The notes under the pieces are model-generated. The model saw only the letters and a list, made by a program, of their open reading frames with translations, searched no databases and was not told the origin of the DNA. Position numbers and translations under genes: made by a program. A stretch of 20,004 nucleotides of DNA from an uncultured Bacteroidales bacterium (GTDB lineage: Bacteria; Bacteroidota; Bacteroidia; Bacteroidales; Paludibacteraceae). The stretch is from NCBI GenBank assembly GCA_937885465.1, contig CAKZZM010000198.1, positions 1-20,004 on the forward strand, written 5' to 3'. Every line of letters starts with the position of its first letter. Position 1 is the stretch's first letter. Shown here one piece after another: positions 1-7,381 of this stretch.

Positions 1-58
1 AACAGGATTTTTGATACAAATGGCAAATCAAAATATCCTATAAATAAACAATTTATAC

Positions 59-856
59 ATGCTCCCTGCGTCTCAAACGCCATTTAATGAGATGTGGGAA
101 AGTTTAGTTATTTATAAAAATCTCGCCATTGCAAACAATATCACCCCACCGGCTGACATGAGAATATGGATGCTAGGATTTAATTCACACGGATGGTTGG
201 GGTGTACACCCATGTTTCACCATTTTGCAGAAGAACAATCTACAATCATAGGGGCACTAATTGGTTCGTTAATACATGCAATAAGCGACTACAATGCTAC
301 CTTATCCATTCTGCACTTATATGCTATACCTATTGCATTATTTATTCCAATTCAATTTCCGGATATGTTGTTATTCTTTGAGCAATCAACAACTCTTACA
401 ACACAAGAGGTATATCTAACTGTATTTCATGAACTCGCTCATTCCAGCCATTTCTATAGGGTAAATGAGACGTACTGGCAACGTTATGTAGACTACGCAA
501 TTGCAAATTATGGGTATGGTAATGATTGCACAGGACAATATGCCGGTTATTGCGGAATCGGAGAAATGTGGGGCAATTTTGCCGAGGCCGTTTTTTATCA
601 GCAATATTGTGGTATTTCGTACCCATATGTGCAATATAATTCGTCAAATAACATTTTCAATCCATTTGAAGGTTGGTACCATCCGGGAATATTGGCGTAT
701 ATTCATAACGAGGCTAATACTAACATTGGCACCATATATCATGCATTGAATCCAGATGTTTATTCGCTTGATGCTCTGAGAATATCTCTACACTACCATG
801 ATATAGATGATAATTACTCATACCATGCTTTCGATTATTTCAATTATTGGAATTAA
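59..856 (+). CDS. Secreted HExxH metallopeptidase-like protein, 5' end missing or frameshifted
   Basis: The 265-residue frame contains HELAH (residues 124-128) with a further His at 131, and GEMW with Glu169 about 40 residues on. This is a gluzincin-like layout: two His and a downstream Glu as zinc ligands, Glu125 as catalytic base. Similar Bacteroidales secreted proteins of unknown substrate carry this core near their C-terminus after extracellular N-terminal domains, so this is probably only the C-terminal part. No signal peptide is visible. The ATG at 59 lacks a ribosome binding site and follows an in-frame stop at 41. Frame 1 is open from base 1 to a stop at 85-87. Removing one T from the TTT at 83-85 joins it smoothly to this frame (Ala-Ile-Asn-Glu-Met). 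I infer a gene starting before the window and broken by a frameshift or sequencing error. Peptidase assignment is moderate; substrate unknown. Confidence 0.6.
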   Translation: MLPASQTPFNEMWESLVIYKNLAIANNITPPADMRIWMLGFNSHGWLGCTPMFHHFAEEQSTIIGALIGSLIHAISDYNATLSILHLYAIPIALFIPIQFPDMLLFFEQSTTLTTQEVYLTVFHELAHSSHFYRVNETYWQRYVDYAIANYGYGNDCTGQYAGYCGIGEMWGNFAEAVFYQQYCGISYPYVQYNSSNNIFNPFEGWYHPGILAYIHNEANTNIGTIYHALNPDVYSLDALRISLHYHDIDDNYSYHAFDYFNYWN

Positions 857-871
857 ATATTTATAGATTAT

Positions 872-1522
872 ATGAAGTTACACTATTTTTTACAAACAAC
901 TTTTTATTGTGTTTGTTTTACTTTATATGGATGTTTGGGCATGGTAGAAAAACTATCACCAACTTATGCTTCATACAATATTAAAAACGAAACGGGGTTA
1001 GTTCTAACACTCCACTTTGATCATCTTGTAGGAATACTATCTCTTTCAGATTCCAATTGGACTTATCTGTATGCAGACTCAATTGTTGCTATCTATCCGA
1101 TGCAAACAATTAGACTATGTAACAAAGAAAGATGGATAGGAGAGTGGATCGATGTTGATTCTATTGATTATCAACTCATCAATCAAAAAATAGATATTGA
1201 TTATCATACGTTTGAACGACTAGATTCCAATTCTGCCTATAGTTTAACTTACTGCACGCATCATCAGGATAAACTTGGACATATTTTTTCTATATATAGT
1301 GACACCTCCTTAATTGTAACTTGGGTTGATATCTGTCCTCTTGACTCTGGTAGATTAGCTGTTGCCAATATGAAATCGATGGACACGTATAGTATCTACA
1401 ACAAAGACAGTTGGATACATATAAAAGATGAGGTAAAGACAAGGGCTACCGGATATGAATATTACGAGAACATATTTATTCTGTCAGGTGAATTTTTTGA
1501 GAAAAAAAGTTACTCTCACTGA
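872..1522 (+). CDS. Putative lipoprotein of unknown function
   Basis: This 216-residue protein starts with a short hydrophobic signal (residues about 4-21) ending in a lipobox-like Leu-Tyr-Gly-Cys (Cys21), so it may be lipidated and anchored in the outer membrane or exported. I recognise no family. The body is rich in Ser, Tyr, Asp and Ile, looks beta-rich and has no repeats. It begins 15 bases after the metallopeptidase gene, on the same strand, so co-transcription is likely. The DNA is AT-rich like the gene before it. Its stop (1520-1522) lies about 12 bases before an orphan fragment of a BspA-like C-terminal tail in another frame. The 3' end may therefore sit at a recombination junction, and the protein may be truncated relative to its ancestor. 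Confidence 0.6.
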   Translation: MKLHYFLQTTFYCVCFTLYGCLGMVEKLSPTYASYNIKNETGLVLTLHFDHLVGILSLSDSNWTYLYADSIVAIYPMQTIRLCNKERWIGEWIDVDSIDYQLINQKIDIDYHTFERLDSNSAYSLTYCTHHQDKLGHIFSIYSDTSLIVTWVDICPLDSGRLAVANMKSMDTYSIYNKDSWIHIKDEVKTRATGYEYYENIFILSGEFFEKKSYSH

Positions 1523-1533
1523 TATAGAGTCAG

Positions 1534-1596
1534 GTGCTCATCGTCGCCCCTGACGGCAGCACCTACACGCCCGACGGCAAAGAAGTGAACCTATAG
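1534..1596 (+). pseudogene. Orphan C-terminal tail of a lost BspA-like surface protein
   Basis: In frame 1, bases 1534-1596 encode VLIVAPDGSTYTPDGKEV followed by Asn-Leu and a TAG stop. This is nearly the same as the last ~20 residues of the two BspA-like proteins ending at 8836 and 10457 (VLIIAPDGSTYSPDGKELK and VLIVAPDGSTYTPDGKELK). There is an in-frame stop just upstream (1525-1527) and no start, so it cannot be expressed alone. It is the 3' end of a gene whose body has been deleted or replaced. Its GC-rich composition contrasts with the AT-rich surroundings and matches the 3' ends of the intact paralogues. Confidence 0.75.
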
Positions 1597-1760
1597 AGTT
1601 TTGGTCTAAAAGTGGTTGCTTAGCGATATTTTCCCACGTCAAATTTTTAACGAACTATTGAATTAAACATTTTCCCAATGGCATTTATTCGATGATTTTA
1701 TATTCTGGAGAAGATGTAATATCTAAACAATTTATTATTAAACACTAAATCACATACATT

Positions 1761-2735
1761 ATGAACAGATTACATTTATGTATCATTCTTATTACTCTGA
1801 AATCATGGGCTTTTGCCTACGACTTTAGAGCTGTTGACAGATACGGCAACTCGTTATGCTTTAATCTCTTATCAGACAGCACCGCTGCACTAACCTCTGA
1901 GGTGGCAATTTCCTTTGACTCTGTGGTTCAAAACTACCCTTATTTAAATTGCGACACGCTATATATTCCGGATAGTATAGAATATGACAATTATTCATAT
2001 ACTATATGCGCTATACAAGGACGTGCTTTAGCGTATCTAAATAGCGTAAAAAGACTTTACATACCTAAAACAATAATAGAAATTGATAACTATAGTATAG
2101 GATATAAAAATAGCATTCAAGAATTTATTGTTGATAACGAAAATCCGCAATTCATCTCTAAAAATGGAGTTCTCTATAGTAAAGATGAAAAAAATCTATA
2201 TTGTTATCCGTCTAACAAAATAGATAGTATTTTTATAATACCTGAAGGAGTCGATAATATTGAAATTTTAGCAATAAATAATGATATTGTAAAAATTATA
2301 GAGACACCGTTATCATTAAAAAGGATTGGAGTAGGAGCATTGTTTTCTGAAAGTATTGAAGAGTTGATTCTTCAGGGAGAGGTAAATATCAATAGCGGTG
2401 CCATCTATGAGAATGTTGTGGCACAAGAATTGCACGCCCACGGCTGGACACTGCGCTATTTCAATAGTAAAAAGCACGGCGAGGTGGATTTTCTGTTGGA
2501 GCAGGACGACAAAATTATTCCGCTTGAAGTGAAGTCCGGCAAGGATTATATGCGGCACGTGGCGTTAAATAATATGATGTCAAGCCCGGAGTCTAATATC
2601 AGTAGGGCAATAGTACTCGGCAACAGCAATCTGACCGTTAATGGCAACATATTGTATGCACCTGTCTATATGACAATGTTTTTACATTATCACGAGCAGA
2701 GCGACTCTATAATATATAAGCCCGACCTACCGTAA
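1761..2735 (+). CDS. Chimera: BspA-like LRR N-terminus fused to a DUF4143 C-terminal fragment
   Basis: This 324-residue protein has two unrelated halves. Residues 1-19 are a signal peptide with probable cleavage after SWAFA, and residues 20 to about 207 are a BspA/LRR_5-type leucine-rich region. It is clearly paralogous to the proteins starting at 7382 and 8991: shared SWAFAYDF, LYIPDSI-like strands, NGVLYS, LSLKRIG. From about residue 210 (GAIYENVVAQELHAHGW, YFNSKKHGEVDF, PLEVKSGKDY, PVYMTMFL) it matches the C-terminal DUF4143 region of cytoplasmic AAA-type ATPases. That region has a PD-(D/E)xK-like pattern (Glu241/Asp243, Glu256-x-Lys258). The ATPase part is absent, and a signal peptide ahead of a cytoplasmic domain is unlikely to give a working DUF4143 protein. 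The LRR part is AT-rich and the DUF4143 part visibly more GC-rich, with the junction near 2382-2400. The surface protein has lost its own C-terminal module. Probably a recombination product of doubtful function. Confidence 0.75.
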   Translation: MNRLHLCIILITLKSWAFAYDFRAVDRYGNSLCFNLLSDSTAALTSEVAISFDSVVQNYPYLNCDTLYIPDSIEYDNYSYTICAIQGRALAYLNSVKRLYIPKTIIEIDNYSIGYKNSIQEFIVDNENPQFISKNGVLYSKDEKNLYCYPSNKIDSIFIIPEGVDNIEILAINNDIVKIIETPLSLKRIGVGALFSESIEELILQGEVNINSGAIYENVVAQELHAHGWTLRYFNSKKHGEVDFLLEQDDKIIPLEVKSGKDYMRHVALNNMMSSPESNISRAIVLGNSNLTVNGNILYAPVYMTMFLHYHEQSDSIIYKPDLP

Positions 2736-2740
2736 AAGCC

Positions 2741-4318
2741 TTGAAACCTTTCTATCACATATCATTCTTCTGTCTGCTGGCAGTTCTTGTCTCCTGCTCA
2801 TCCAATCCTGAATCGGACAGCGTATGTAGCACTGGCGAGGAGACAGCCGCTACTTACCGCACTCTTGACACATGGTGCGGCAGAACGTTCCGCCCCGACC
2901 AATATGTCCGTGCCTGCTACCGCTACGGATGCCTGCTCCGCGAACGTGGCGACTACGTGGCAGCTATGCAGGTGTTCCACGGCGGCACACACGCAGAGTA
3001 TCTCTGCCGACCTGTGTGCAATCCGCTTTTCTCCGACCACGCCACCCTCGGACGTATATACTCCAACATCGGCACGATGTGCCACCTTGAAGGTTCTTTC
3101 GCGCTTGCATACGATATGTATGAACACTGTGCAGATCAATTCATACTTTCCGGAGATAGTACGATGTATTATTATGCACTAAATGCAGCAGCACTTCAGT
3201 TGGCAGAACAGAAATTGCGTGAAGAAACCGTTTTTTTGCTTGACACAATAAATGCCAATTGCTCTAATGTAAATGTAATTGCCAAAACATGGGAGACAAA
3301 GTCAATATTGTATGTTAGGATGGAACAATACGATTCAGCCCTCTATGCTGTTAACAAATTGCTGACTTATGGTGATTGTAATACCATGACATATATGATA
3401 AAGGCACAATGTTTCTCCTTTACTCACAGACATGATTCTGCTGTTTATTATGCAAAAATTGTCGCACAGAAATCACATTCACTGGGAGAGAAAAACAACT
3501 CTTATTATATATTGGCAAATGAAGATTCTACCATTTCTATGTACACTCGGCAGCAGATTCATGCAGACAGAGCAGATATACACAAGCAGATAGAGATACG
3601 CCAAGGCAATTTGTCACATGCCGTTGCGTTGTTACAGCAGGAGCAGGATGATAAACCACATTATATCAGGCTTATACTATTTGTTGCTGCATTGCTTCTG
3701 CTCTCATCACTGTCATATTATGCAAAGATACGAATACGCAACCACAAGAGGCAAGCCTTTGAAGATATTGCCATTGAAGAACAACGGATGAACGATGATA
3801 TTAGAGAGAAGGAAGACAGACTTCTGTCACGAACCAAGCAGGAAAAGCAGCGCCAAGATACTTTGCTAAAACAACAGGCAATGTTGATGCAGGAGAATGA
3901 GAGTATTCAGAAAAAGAGTGAAGCCATCATCCGAAATTATAACAACATGCGAAAGCAGATTCTGAAAGAAGCAGAGACCGTATGCGACGCTATCCGAGGT
4001 TCGGAGGATTGGCAAAAAGAAATCTCTTGGAATGACTATGACAAACTACACGAAAAAGTCAACAAATATTTCTTCCTGTTGGCAGATAAACTACATACCA
4101 AACATAATCTTGATGAGAAGGAATTTCGCTTATGTGTTCTGATGTTATTGGGTGGTTTCAGTAACAAACAGATTGCAGAAATTCTTATTTATAGTACATC
4201 AGGTATCGGAACTTTCAAATACAGACTATCACAAAAGTTCGGAGTACAGACCAAAGATATGCGTGAATATTTGCTTAATTTGATTGTTTTAGGTGCTTTT
4301 TCTAAAGCAGAGTCTTGA
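2741..4318 (+). CDS. Membrane-anchored TPR / coiled-coil / HTH transcriptional regulator (lipoprotein-type signal)
   Basis: This 525-residue protein has the layout of a large Bacteroidetes regulator group. A signal with lipobox Leu-Val-Ser-Cys (Cys19) comes first, then a helical TPR-like region (about 55-300) and a transmembrane helix at 310-327 (LILFVAALLLLSSLSYY). A charged coiled coil (about 335-412) follows, then a C-terminal helix-turn-helix of LuxR/GerE-like type (about 455-515, with EKEFRLCVLML, SNKQIAEIL and TFKYRLSQKFG). The periplasmic TPR part would sense a signal and the cytoplasmic HTH bind DNA. The start is TTG at 2741, the only codon giving the complete signal peptide; an in-frame stop lies at 2717. 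It begins 6 bases after the chimera's stop. DNA for residues 20 to about 125 is GC-rich, the rest AT-rich, suggesting a mosaic gene. It probably controls the surface-protein genes just downstream, where repeated sites precede a promoter. Confidence 0.75.
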   Translation: MKPFYHISFFCLLAVLVSCSSNPESDSVCSTGEETAATYRTLDTWCGRTFRPDQYVRACYRYGCLLRERGDYVAAMQVFHGGTHAEYLCRPVCNPLFSDHATLGRIYSNIGTMCHLEGSFALAYDMYEHCADQFILSGDSTMYYYALNAAALQLAEQKLREETVFLLDTINANCSNVNVIAKTWETKSILYVRMEQYDSALYAVNKLLTYGDCNTMTYMIKAQCFSFTHRHDSAVYYAKIVAQKSHSLGEKNNSYYILANEDSTISMYTRQQIHADRADIHKQIEIRQGNLSHAVALLQQEQDDKPHYIRLILFVAALLLLSSLSYYAKIRIRNHKRQAFEDIAIEEQRMNDDIREKEDRLLSRTKQEKQRQDTLLKQQAMLMQENESIQKKSEAIIRNYNNMRKQILKEAETVCDAIRGSEDWQKEISWNDYDKLHEKVNKYFFLLADKLHTKHNLDEKEFRLCVLMLLGGFSNKQIAEILIYSTSGIGTFKYRLSQKFGVQTKDMREYLLNLIVLGAFSKAES

Positions 4319-4319
4319 C

Positions 4320-4386
4320 TTGTCCAATGCCACAAACACGCAATTAATTGATTTCTTCTTGTTTATAGAAAATCCATTGTCCAATG
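4320..4386 (+). promoter_or_regulatory. Two TTGTCCAATG direct repeats, candidate operator sites
   Basis: TTGTCCAATG occurs at 4320-4329 and again at 4377-4386, 57 bases apart. Both contain the dyad TTG-TC-CAA, and the second is extended to CATTG-TC-CAATG (4375-4386). The second site ends 5 bases before the -33 element of the promoter at 4392-4423, a position typical of an activator. They lie between the HTH regulator gene and its likely targets. The repeats are seen; binding is inferred. Confidence 0.4.
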
Positions 4387-4391
4387 TTTTA

Positions 4392-4423
4392 CTTGCATAC
4401 CTGCTTAAATAGCAGTAATTTTG
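4392..4423 (+). promoter_or_regulatory. Bacteroidetes-type promoter for the surface-protein genes
   Basis: TAATTTTG at 4416-4423 matches the phylum's -7 consensus TAnnTTTG exactly. CTTG at 4392-4395 is one base off the -33 TTTG, with a 20-base spacer. Transcription should begin near 4428, giving a leader of about 80 nt before the ATG at 4509. The tsaB promoter in this window has the same CTTG-N20 layout. Confidence 0.65.
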
Positions 4424-4457
4424 TAGCCGGAATCACAATATCTGTGATTTCGGCTAC
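4423..4457 (+). repeat. Long inverted repeat overlapping the transcription start
   Basis: GTAGCCGGAATCACA (4423-4437) and TGTGATTTCGGCTAC (4443-4457) form a 15-bp stem with one mismatch and a 5-base loop (ATATC). The left arm begins at the last base of the -7 element, so the predicted start lies inside it. It may be an operator, a 5' stabilising hairpin, or a terminator for the regulator gene. No T run follows, so a simple terminator is less likely. Confidence 0.6.
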
Positions 4458-4508
4458 TCATATTATGAAGTTATCACCAACCATACAACCAAAAATAAAT
4501 TTGTTATT

Positions 4509-4898
4509 ATGAAGACGAGAAATTTTCTTTGGCTGTTCGTCAGCCTGTTGCTGCTGGCGGTGCCGGTAGTACAAACATCAGCTTTTGATGAAGAAGTGGA
4601 AATCGAGTTGTTTGAGGTAGCCGGCTTCCTGCCTGGCGACAATTCGCTGGACGATGCCGGTCAGTCCGGTTATGAACCGACACAGCCAACAGATTTCCAT
4701 GCAACCATCGCAGGTCGCACTCTTGCAGTTACCTCAGGTATCCACAGCGGTCGCCTTATCGTGCGCAACAGCGCTGGCACACAGGTTGTTAATCAAACCT
4801 TTGCAGGCGGCACCACGGCACAGGTGGCAGCAGGTTCCTACTCTATTGAGATACAGAGCGGCTCGTTGACACTCGTCGGGCAGTTCTCTGCTAACTAA
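4509..4898 (+). CDS. Small secreted DUF3244-like protein
   Basis: This 129-residue protein has a clear signal peptide (residues 1-25, hydrophobic LWLFVSLLLLAVPVV, cleavage near TSA|FD). A short acidic linker is followed by one compact beta-rich domain from about residue 60: FHATIAGRTLAVTSG, GRLIVRNSAGTQVVNQTF, GSYSIEIQSGSLTLVGQF. The strand pattern ending in a Tyr-x-Ile-x-Ile strand and a G-x-F tail resembles DUF3244, a small Ig-like periplasmic or surface domain of Bacteroidetes with no known function. The DNA is more GC-rich than that of the next gene. It is first downstream of the promoter at 4392-4423 and is followed by a strong hairpin, so it may be mostly transcribed alone. The family call is moderate; the secretion call is firm. 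Confidence 0.65.
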   Translation: MKTRNFLWLFVSLLLLAVPVVQTSAFDEEVEIELFEVAGFLPGDNSLDDAGQSGYEPTQPTDFHATIAGRTLAVTSGIHSGRLIVRNSAGTQVVNQTFAGGTTAQVAAGSYSIEIQSGSLTLVGQFSAN

Positions 4899-4907
4899 CC
4901 TTCTCCT

Positions 4908-4958
4908 CTCTTCTGCACGGTCTGACTGCACGGCAGACCATGCAGGAGAGAATATTTT
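4908..4958 (+). terminator. Strong terminator-like hairpin after the DUF3244-like gene
   Basis: The arms 4908-4924 and 4934-4950 form a 17-bp stem with one G-U pair and one C-A mismatch and a 9-base loop. AATATTTTAT follows. It starts 10 bases after the stop codon. The weak T run suggests a terminator or a 3' stabiliser that partly uncouples this gene from the T9SS gene downstream. Confidence 0.6.
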
Positions 4959-4967
4959 ATCAACCCG

Positions 4968-5035
4968 AAATATCCGATGAAATCGGAGAAATGAATAAAG
5001 TATAAATTTATTAATAAACATCAAAATTATGAAGA
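4968..5035 (+). repeat. 68-bp leader repeat, copy 1 (before the T9SS substrate gene)
   Basis: Bases 4968-5035 match 8930-8997 with a single difference (T5007 versus C8969). The repeat covers the untranslated leader, the start codon and the next four bases. It contains the hairpin TCCGAT-GAA-ATCGGA (4973-4987). Conservation of a non-coding leader in front of two otherwise unrelated surface genes suggests a shared promoter or RNA control element, or a recombination boundary. No consensus TAnnTTTG is present; TAAATTTA at 5003-5010 is only a partial match. Confidence 0.75.
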
Positions 5036-7368
5036 AAATCATTTCTGTATGTGTTATCATTGTATGGTCACTAAGCATTCTAAATGCTCAAGATTACATT
5101 CGTATCAACGGACAAGCTGTAGAAAGTTGTTGCATGATGCTGAACGATACTCTTACCGCTTCTGTTGATGCTTCATGGCAAGCAGGACTATCCTACCATA
5201 GTTGGTTACTGCGTGGAGATTTACAATTTGCAGATGGTTATAATGCCTCTATGAGTCAGATTAAGGTGGTTTGTCCGGCGGAGGGTTATGGCAAAGGTTG
5301 CATAACCTATCGTTATCGAACTGTCGGCTGTACGTCTGCTGAGAGTGTGGATATTTATAAAACATTCGCTCCTCCTGCCGGCTTTGCAATAGAAGGACCG
5401 GCCTGTGTAGAAGCCGGTGATGTGGTGGTTTTTTCCGTTGAACCGATTTTGACCGTCAATCTTGATGACCAAATAGGCATGGATCACTATTATTGGAACA
5501 TCAATGATAGTGTCAATCGACCATATTTTGTTGATTCTGTATATTATATGGCAGGGGACGGAAGTTCTGTCACATTTAAAGTGAAACCGTTGATTGACGA
5601 TAGTATAAACGAGATTCGGCTAAATCTGGGACGTTGTAACAAAGACGATGCTTCAAAACGTGTTTCTTTACCTCTTGTCAAGCAGGCTCCTAAACCGGAG
5701 TTTGACAGGACTGATTTTTATCAGCCATATGGTTCATCAGATGTGCGGATAGAAATCTCAAATATAGTGCAAAATGTTCATTATTCGTGGACGAAACCAA
5801 ATGATTGGTCAATCATAGACACAGATAATGATAGCACGTTTATTGTATTGAGACTTGATGATAATACAGAAGGTGATGTCATTGTTTCCGCAAAATATGT
5901 GGATAGTCAAGTAGAATGTGCAATCACACAAAGCAGTTTGCACATATATAGGCGTTGGGGCAATAATATAGAGATAGAAGGTCCGACATGTCTTATTCCC
6001 GGACAAGAGTATATTTATACAATAAAAGGTGAAATTCCTAATGGTGCAGAAGTTCTTTGGAACTTTCCAACCGGTATGTGGTCACATGAAGATAATGTAT
6101 CACAACGTACAATAAAAGTCACCCCATCAATGTCTATAGGTTTGACAGATTCAATCATCGTATATGAGGTTCTGGGAACTGACACTTTAACACCTCTTTA
6201 TAAAACGAAAGTAATCAATATCAAGCCTGCCAATGTCTATATTGAGGGAAGTACTTGCGCAACACCTAATACCATAGAGATGTATATTGTTCGCAGAGCG
6301 TCAGATGCCATAGGACCTGATGCGAACAGATACGAATGGAGAGTTAATAATGTAGTTATGCAAACGGAAAGTGATACACTATATTATTCAACTCCATCAT
6401 ACGGAACAAGAATTATAACTGTCACGCCTCTTGGATTAGATAATTGTGATTCAAATACAGCATCATTAGATCTCACTATTAGTCCTACACCACCAAATGG
6501 TATTGTCCGAGTAGATAGTACACATTGTATTTCAAAAGGTATGAGAGATACCATTATCTTGGAGCTGGATGGTGCATCAAGCGAGCAGAATTATGCTTGG
6601 TACTTCGGTCATACACATGAATGGCAACGTTTATCAGGTTATGATCCTAATGGCAATCTATCAAAAATTAAAGTAGTAACAACAGGAGAAGCCGGTAATG
6701 ACACTATTATCGCCTACGCCACTGGAGGCTCAGGATGTTTTGATGCGGAACCTGATACCATAATATTTACGACAGACAGTGTGCCATTTGGTTTGTATAT
6801 TAATGATGAAAGAACAAATTGGTATGACATATATATGATCCCTAATGATTTAACTCAATTGGCAGAATTCAGCGATGAAGATAACATACAGATAAGATGG
6901 TATGTGGATGGTGAAACAGATGAAGATAATGATGATATGCCTGACATTAGTATTAAAAAACGTTCATATTCCACATCATCTGTTGTTGAACTTATTGTTA
7001 TCCAAAACTCAAATTGTATATATAGTTATTCGGCAAGTATTGGAGAAATTCTTGCTTTGTCACAAAATATCAATCCTTCACAAATTCCTATGAAGAGTCG
7101 CATCATAGCAGAGAAATTAGATTCTGACTTCAAAATGAAATTACATCCCAACCCTGTAAACAATATTTTGAAAGTAGAGTTATCAGGGAAGGACGTTAGA
7201 AGTGTGTTGAGAGTATATGATATGTCAGGAAATTTAGTCTTAAGAAAGATTGCCAATGATAAATATACTGAAGAAATAGACGTATCATCTTTATCGGATG
7301 GCACTTATATCTTGATACTAAATCAAGGGCAGACACAAAGTATAAGTCAAATTATTGTAAAACACTAA
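5029..7368 (+). CDS. Large T9SS-secreted surface protein with PKD/Ig-like repeats
   Basis: This 779-residue protein has a signal peptide (1-20, ending LNA|QDY). Repeated beta-sandwich modules begin with patterns such as IEGPACVEAGD, IEGPTCLIPGQEY and IEGSTCATPNT, followed by a Tyr/Trp strand (YYWNIND, VLWNFPT, YEWRVNN). These resemble PKD-like or Ig-like domains of Bacteroidetes surface proteins. The last 77 residues (703-779) are a T9SS type A sorting domain: MKLHPNPVNNILKVELSG, LRVYDMSGNLVL, SSLSDGTYIL and IIVKH at the end. It should cross the outer membrane by the type IX system and be anchored or released. Adhesion or binding is likely, but the ligand is unknown. The DNA is evenly AT-rich. 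The next gene starts 13 bases after its stop, so the two probably form one transcript. Confidence 0.8.
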   Translation: MKKIISVCVIIVWSLSILNAQDYIRINGQAVESCCMMLNDTLTASVDASWQAGLSYHSWLLRGDLQFADGYNASMSQIKVVCPAEGYGKGCITYRYRTVGCTSAESVDIYKTFAPPAGFAIEGPACVEAGDVVVFSVEPILTVNLDDQIGMDHYYWNINDSVNRPYFVDSVYYMAGDGSSVTFKVKPLIDDSINEIRLNLGRCNKDDASKRVSLPLVKQAPKPEFDRTDFYQPYGSSDVRIEISNIVQNVHYSWTKPNDWSIIDTDNDSTFIVLRLDDNTEGDVIVSAKYVDSQVECAITQSSLHIYRRWGNNIEIEGPTCLIPGQEYIYTIKGEIPNGAEVLWNFPTGMWSHEDNVSQRTIKVTPSMSIGLTDSIIVYEVLGTDTLTPLYKTKVINIKPANVYIEGSTCATPNTIEMYIVRRASDAIGPDANRYEWRVNNVVMQTESDTLYYSTPSYGTRIITVTPLGLDNCDSNTASLDLTISPTPPNGIVRVDSTHCISKGMRDTIILELDGASSEQNYAWYFGHTHEWQRLSGYDPNGNLSKIKVVTTGEAGNDTIIAYATGGSGCFDAEPDTIIFTTDSVPFGLYINDERTNWYDIYMIPNDLTQLAEFSDEDNIQIRWYVDGETDEDNDDMPDISIKKRSYSTSSVVELIVIQNSNCIYSYSASIGEILALSQNINPSQIPMKSRIIAEKLDSDFKMKLHPNPVNNILKVELSGKDVRSVLRVYDMSGNLVLRKIANDKYTEEIDVSSLSDGTYILILNQGQTQSISQIIVKH

Positions 7369-7381
7369 TATTATAGTAATC

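Noticed and set aside
1597..1760. Promoter or small gene before the chimeric LRR gene
   Set aside because: AT-rich with no TAnnTTTG element, hairpin or convincing frame; nothing supportable.
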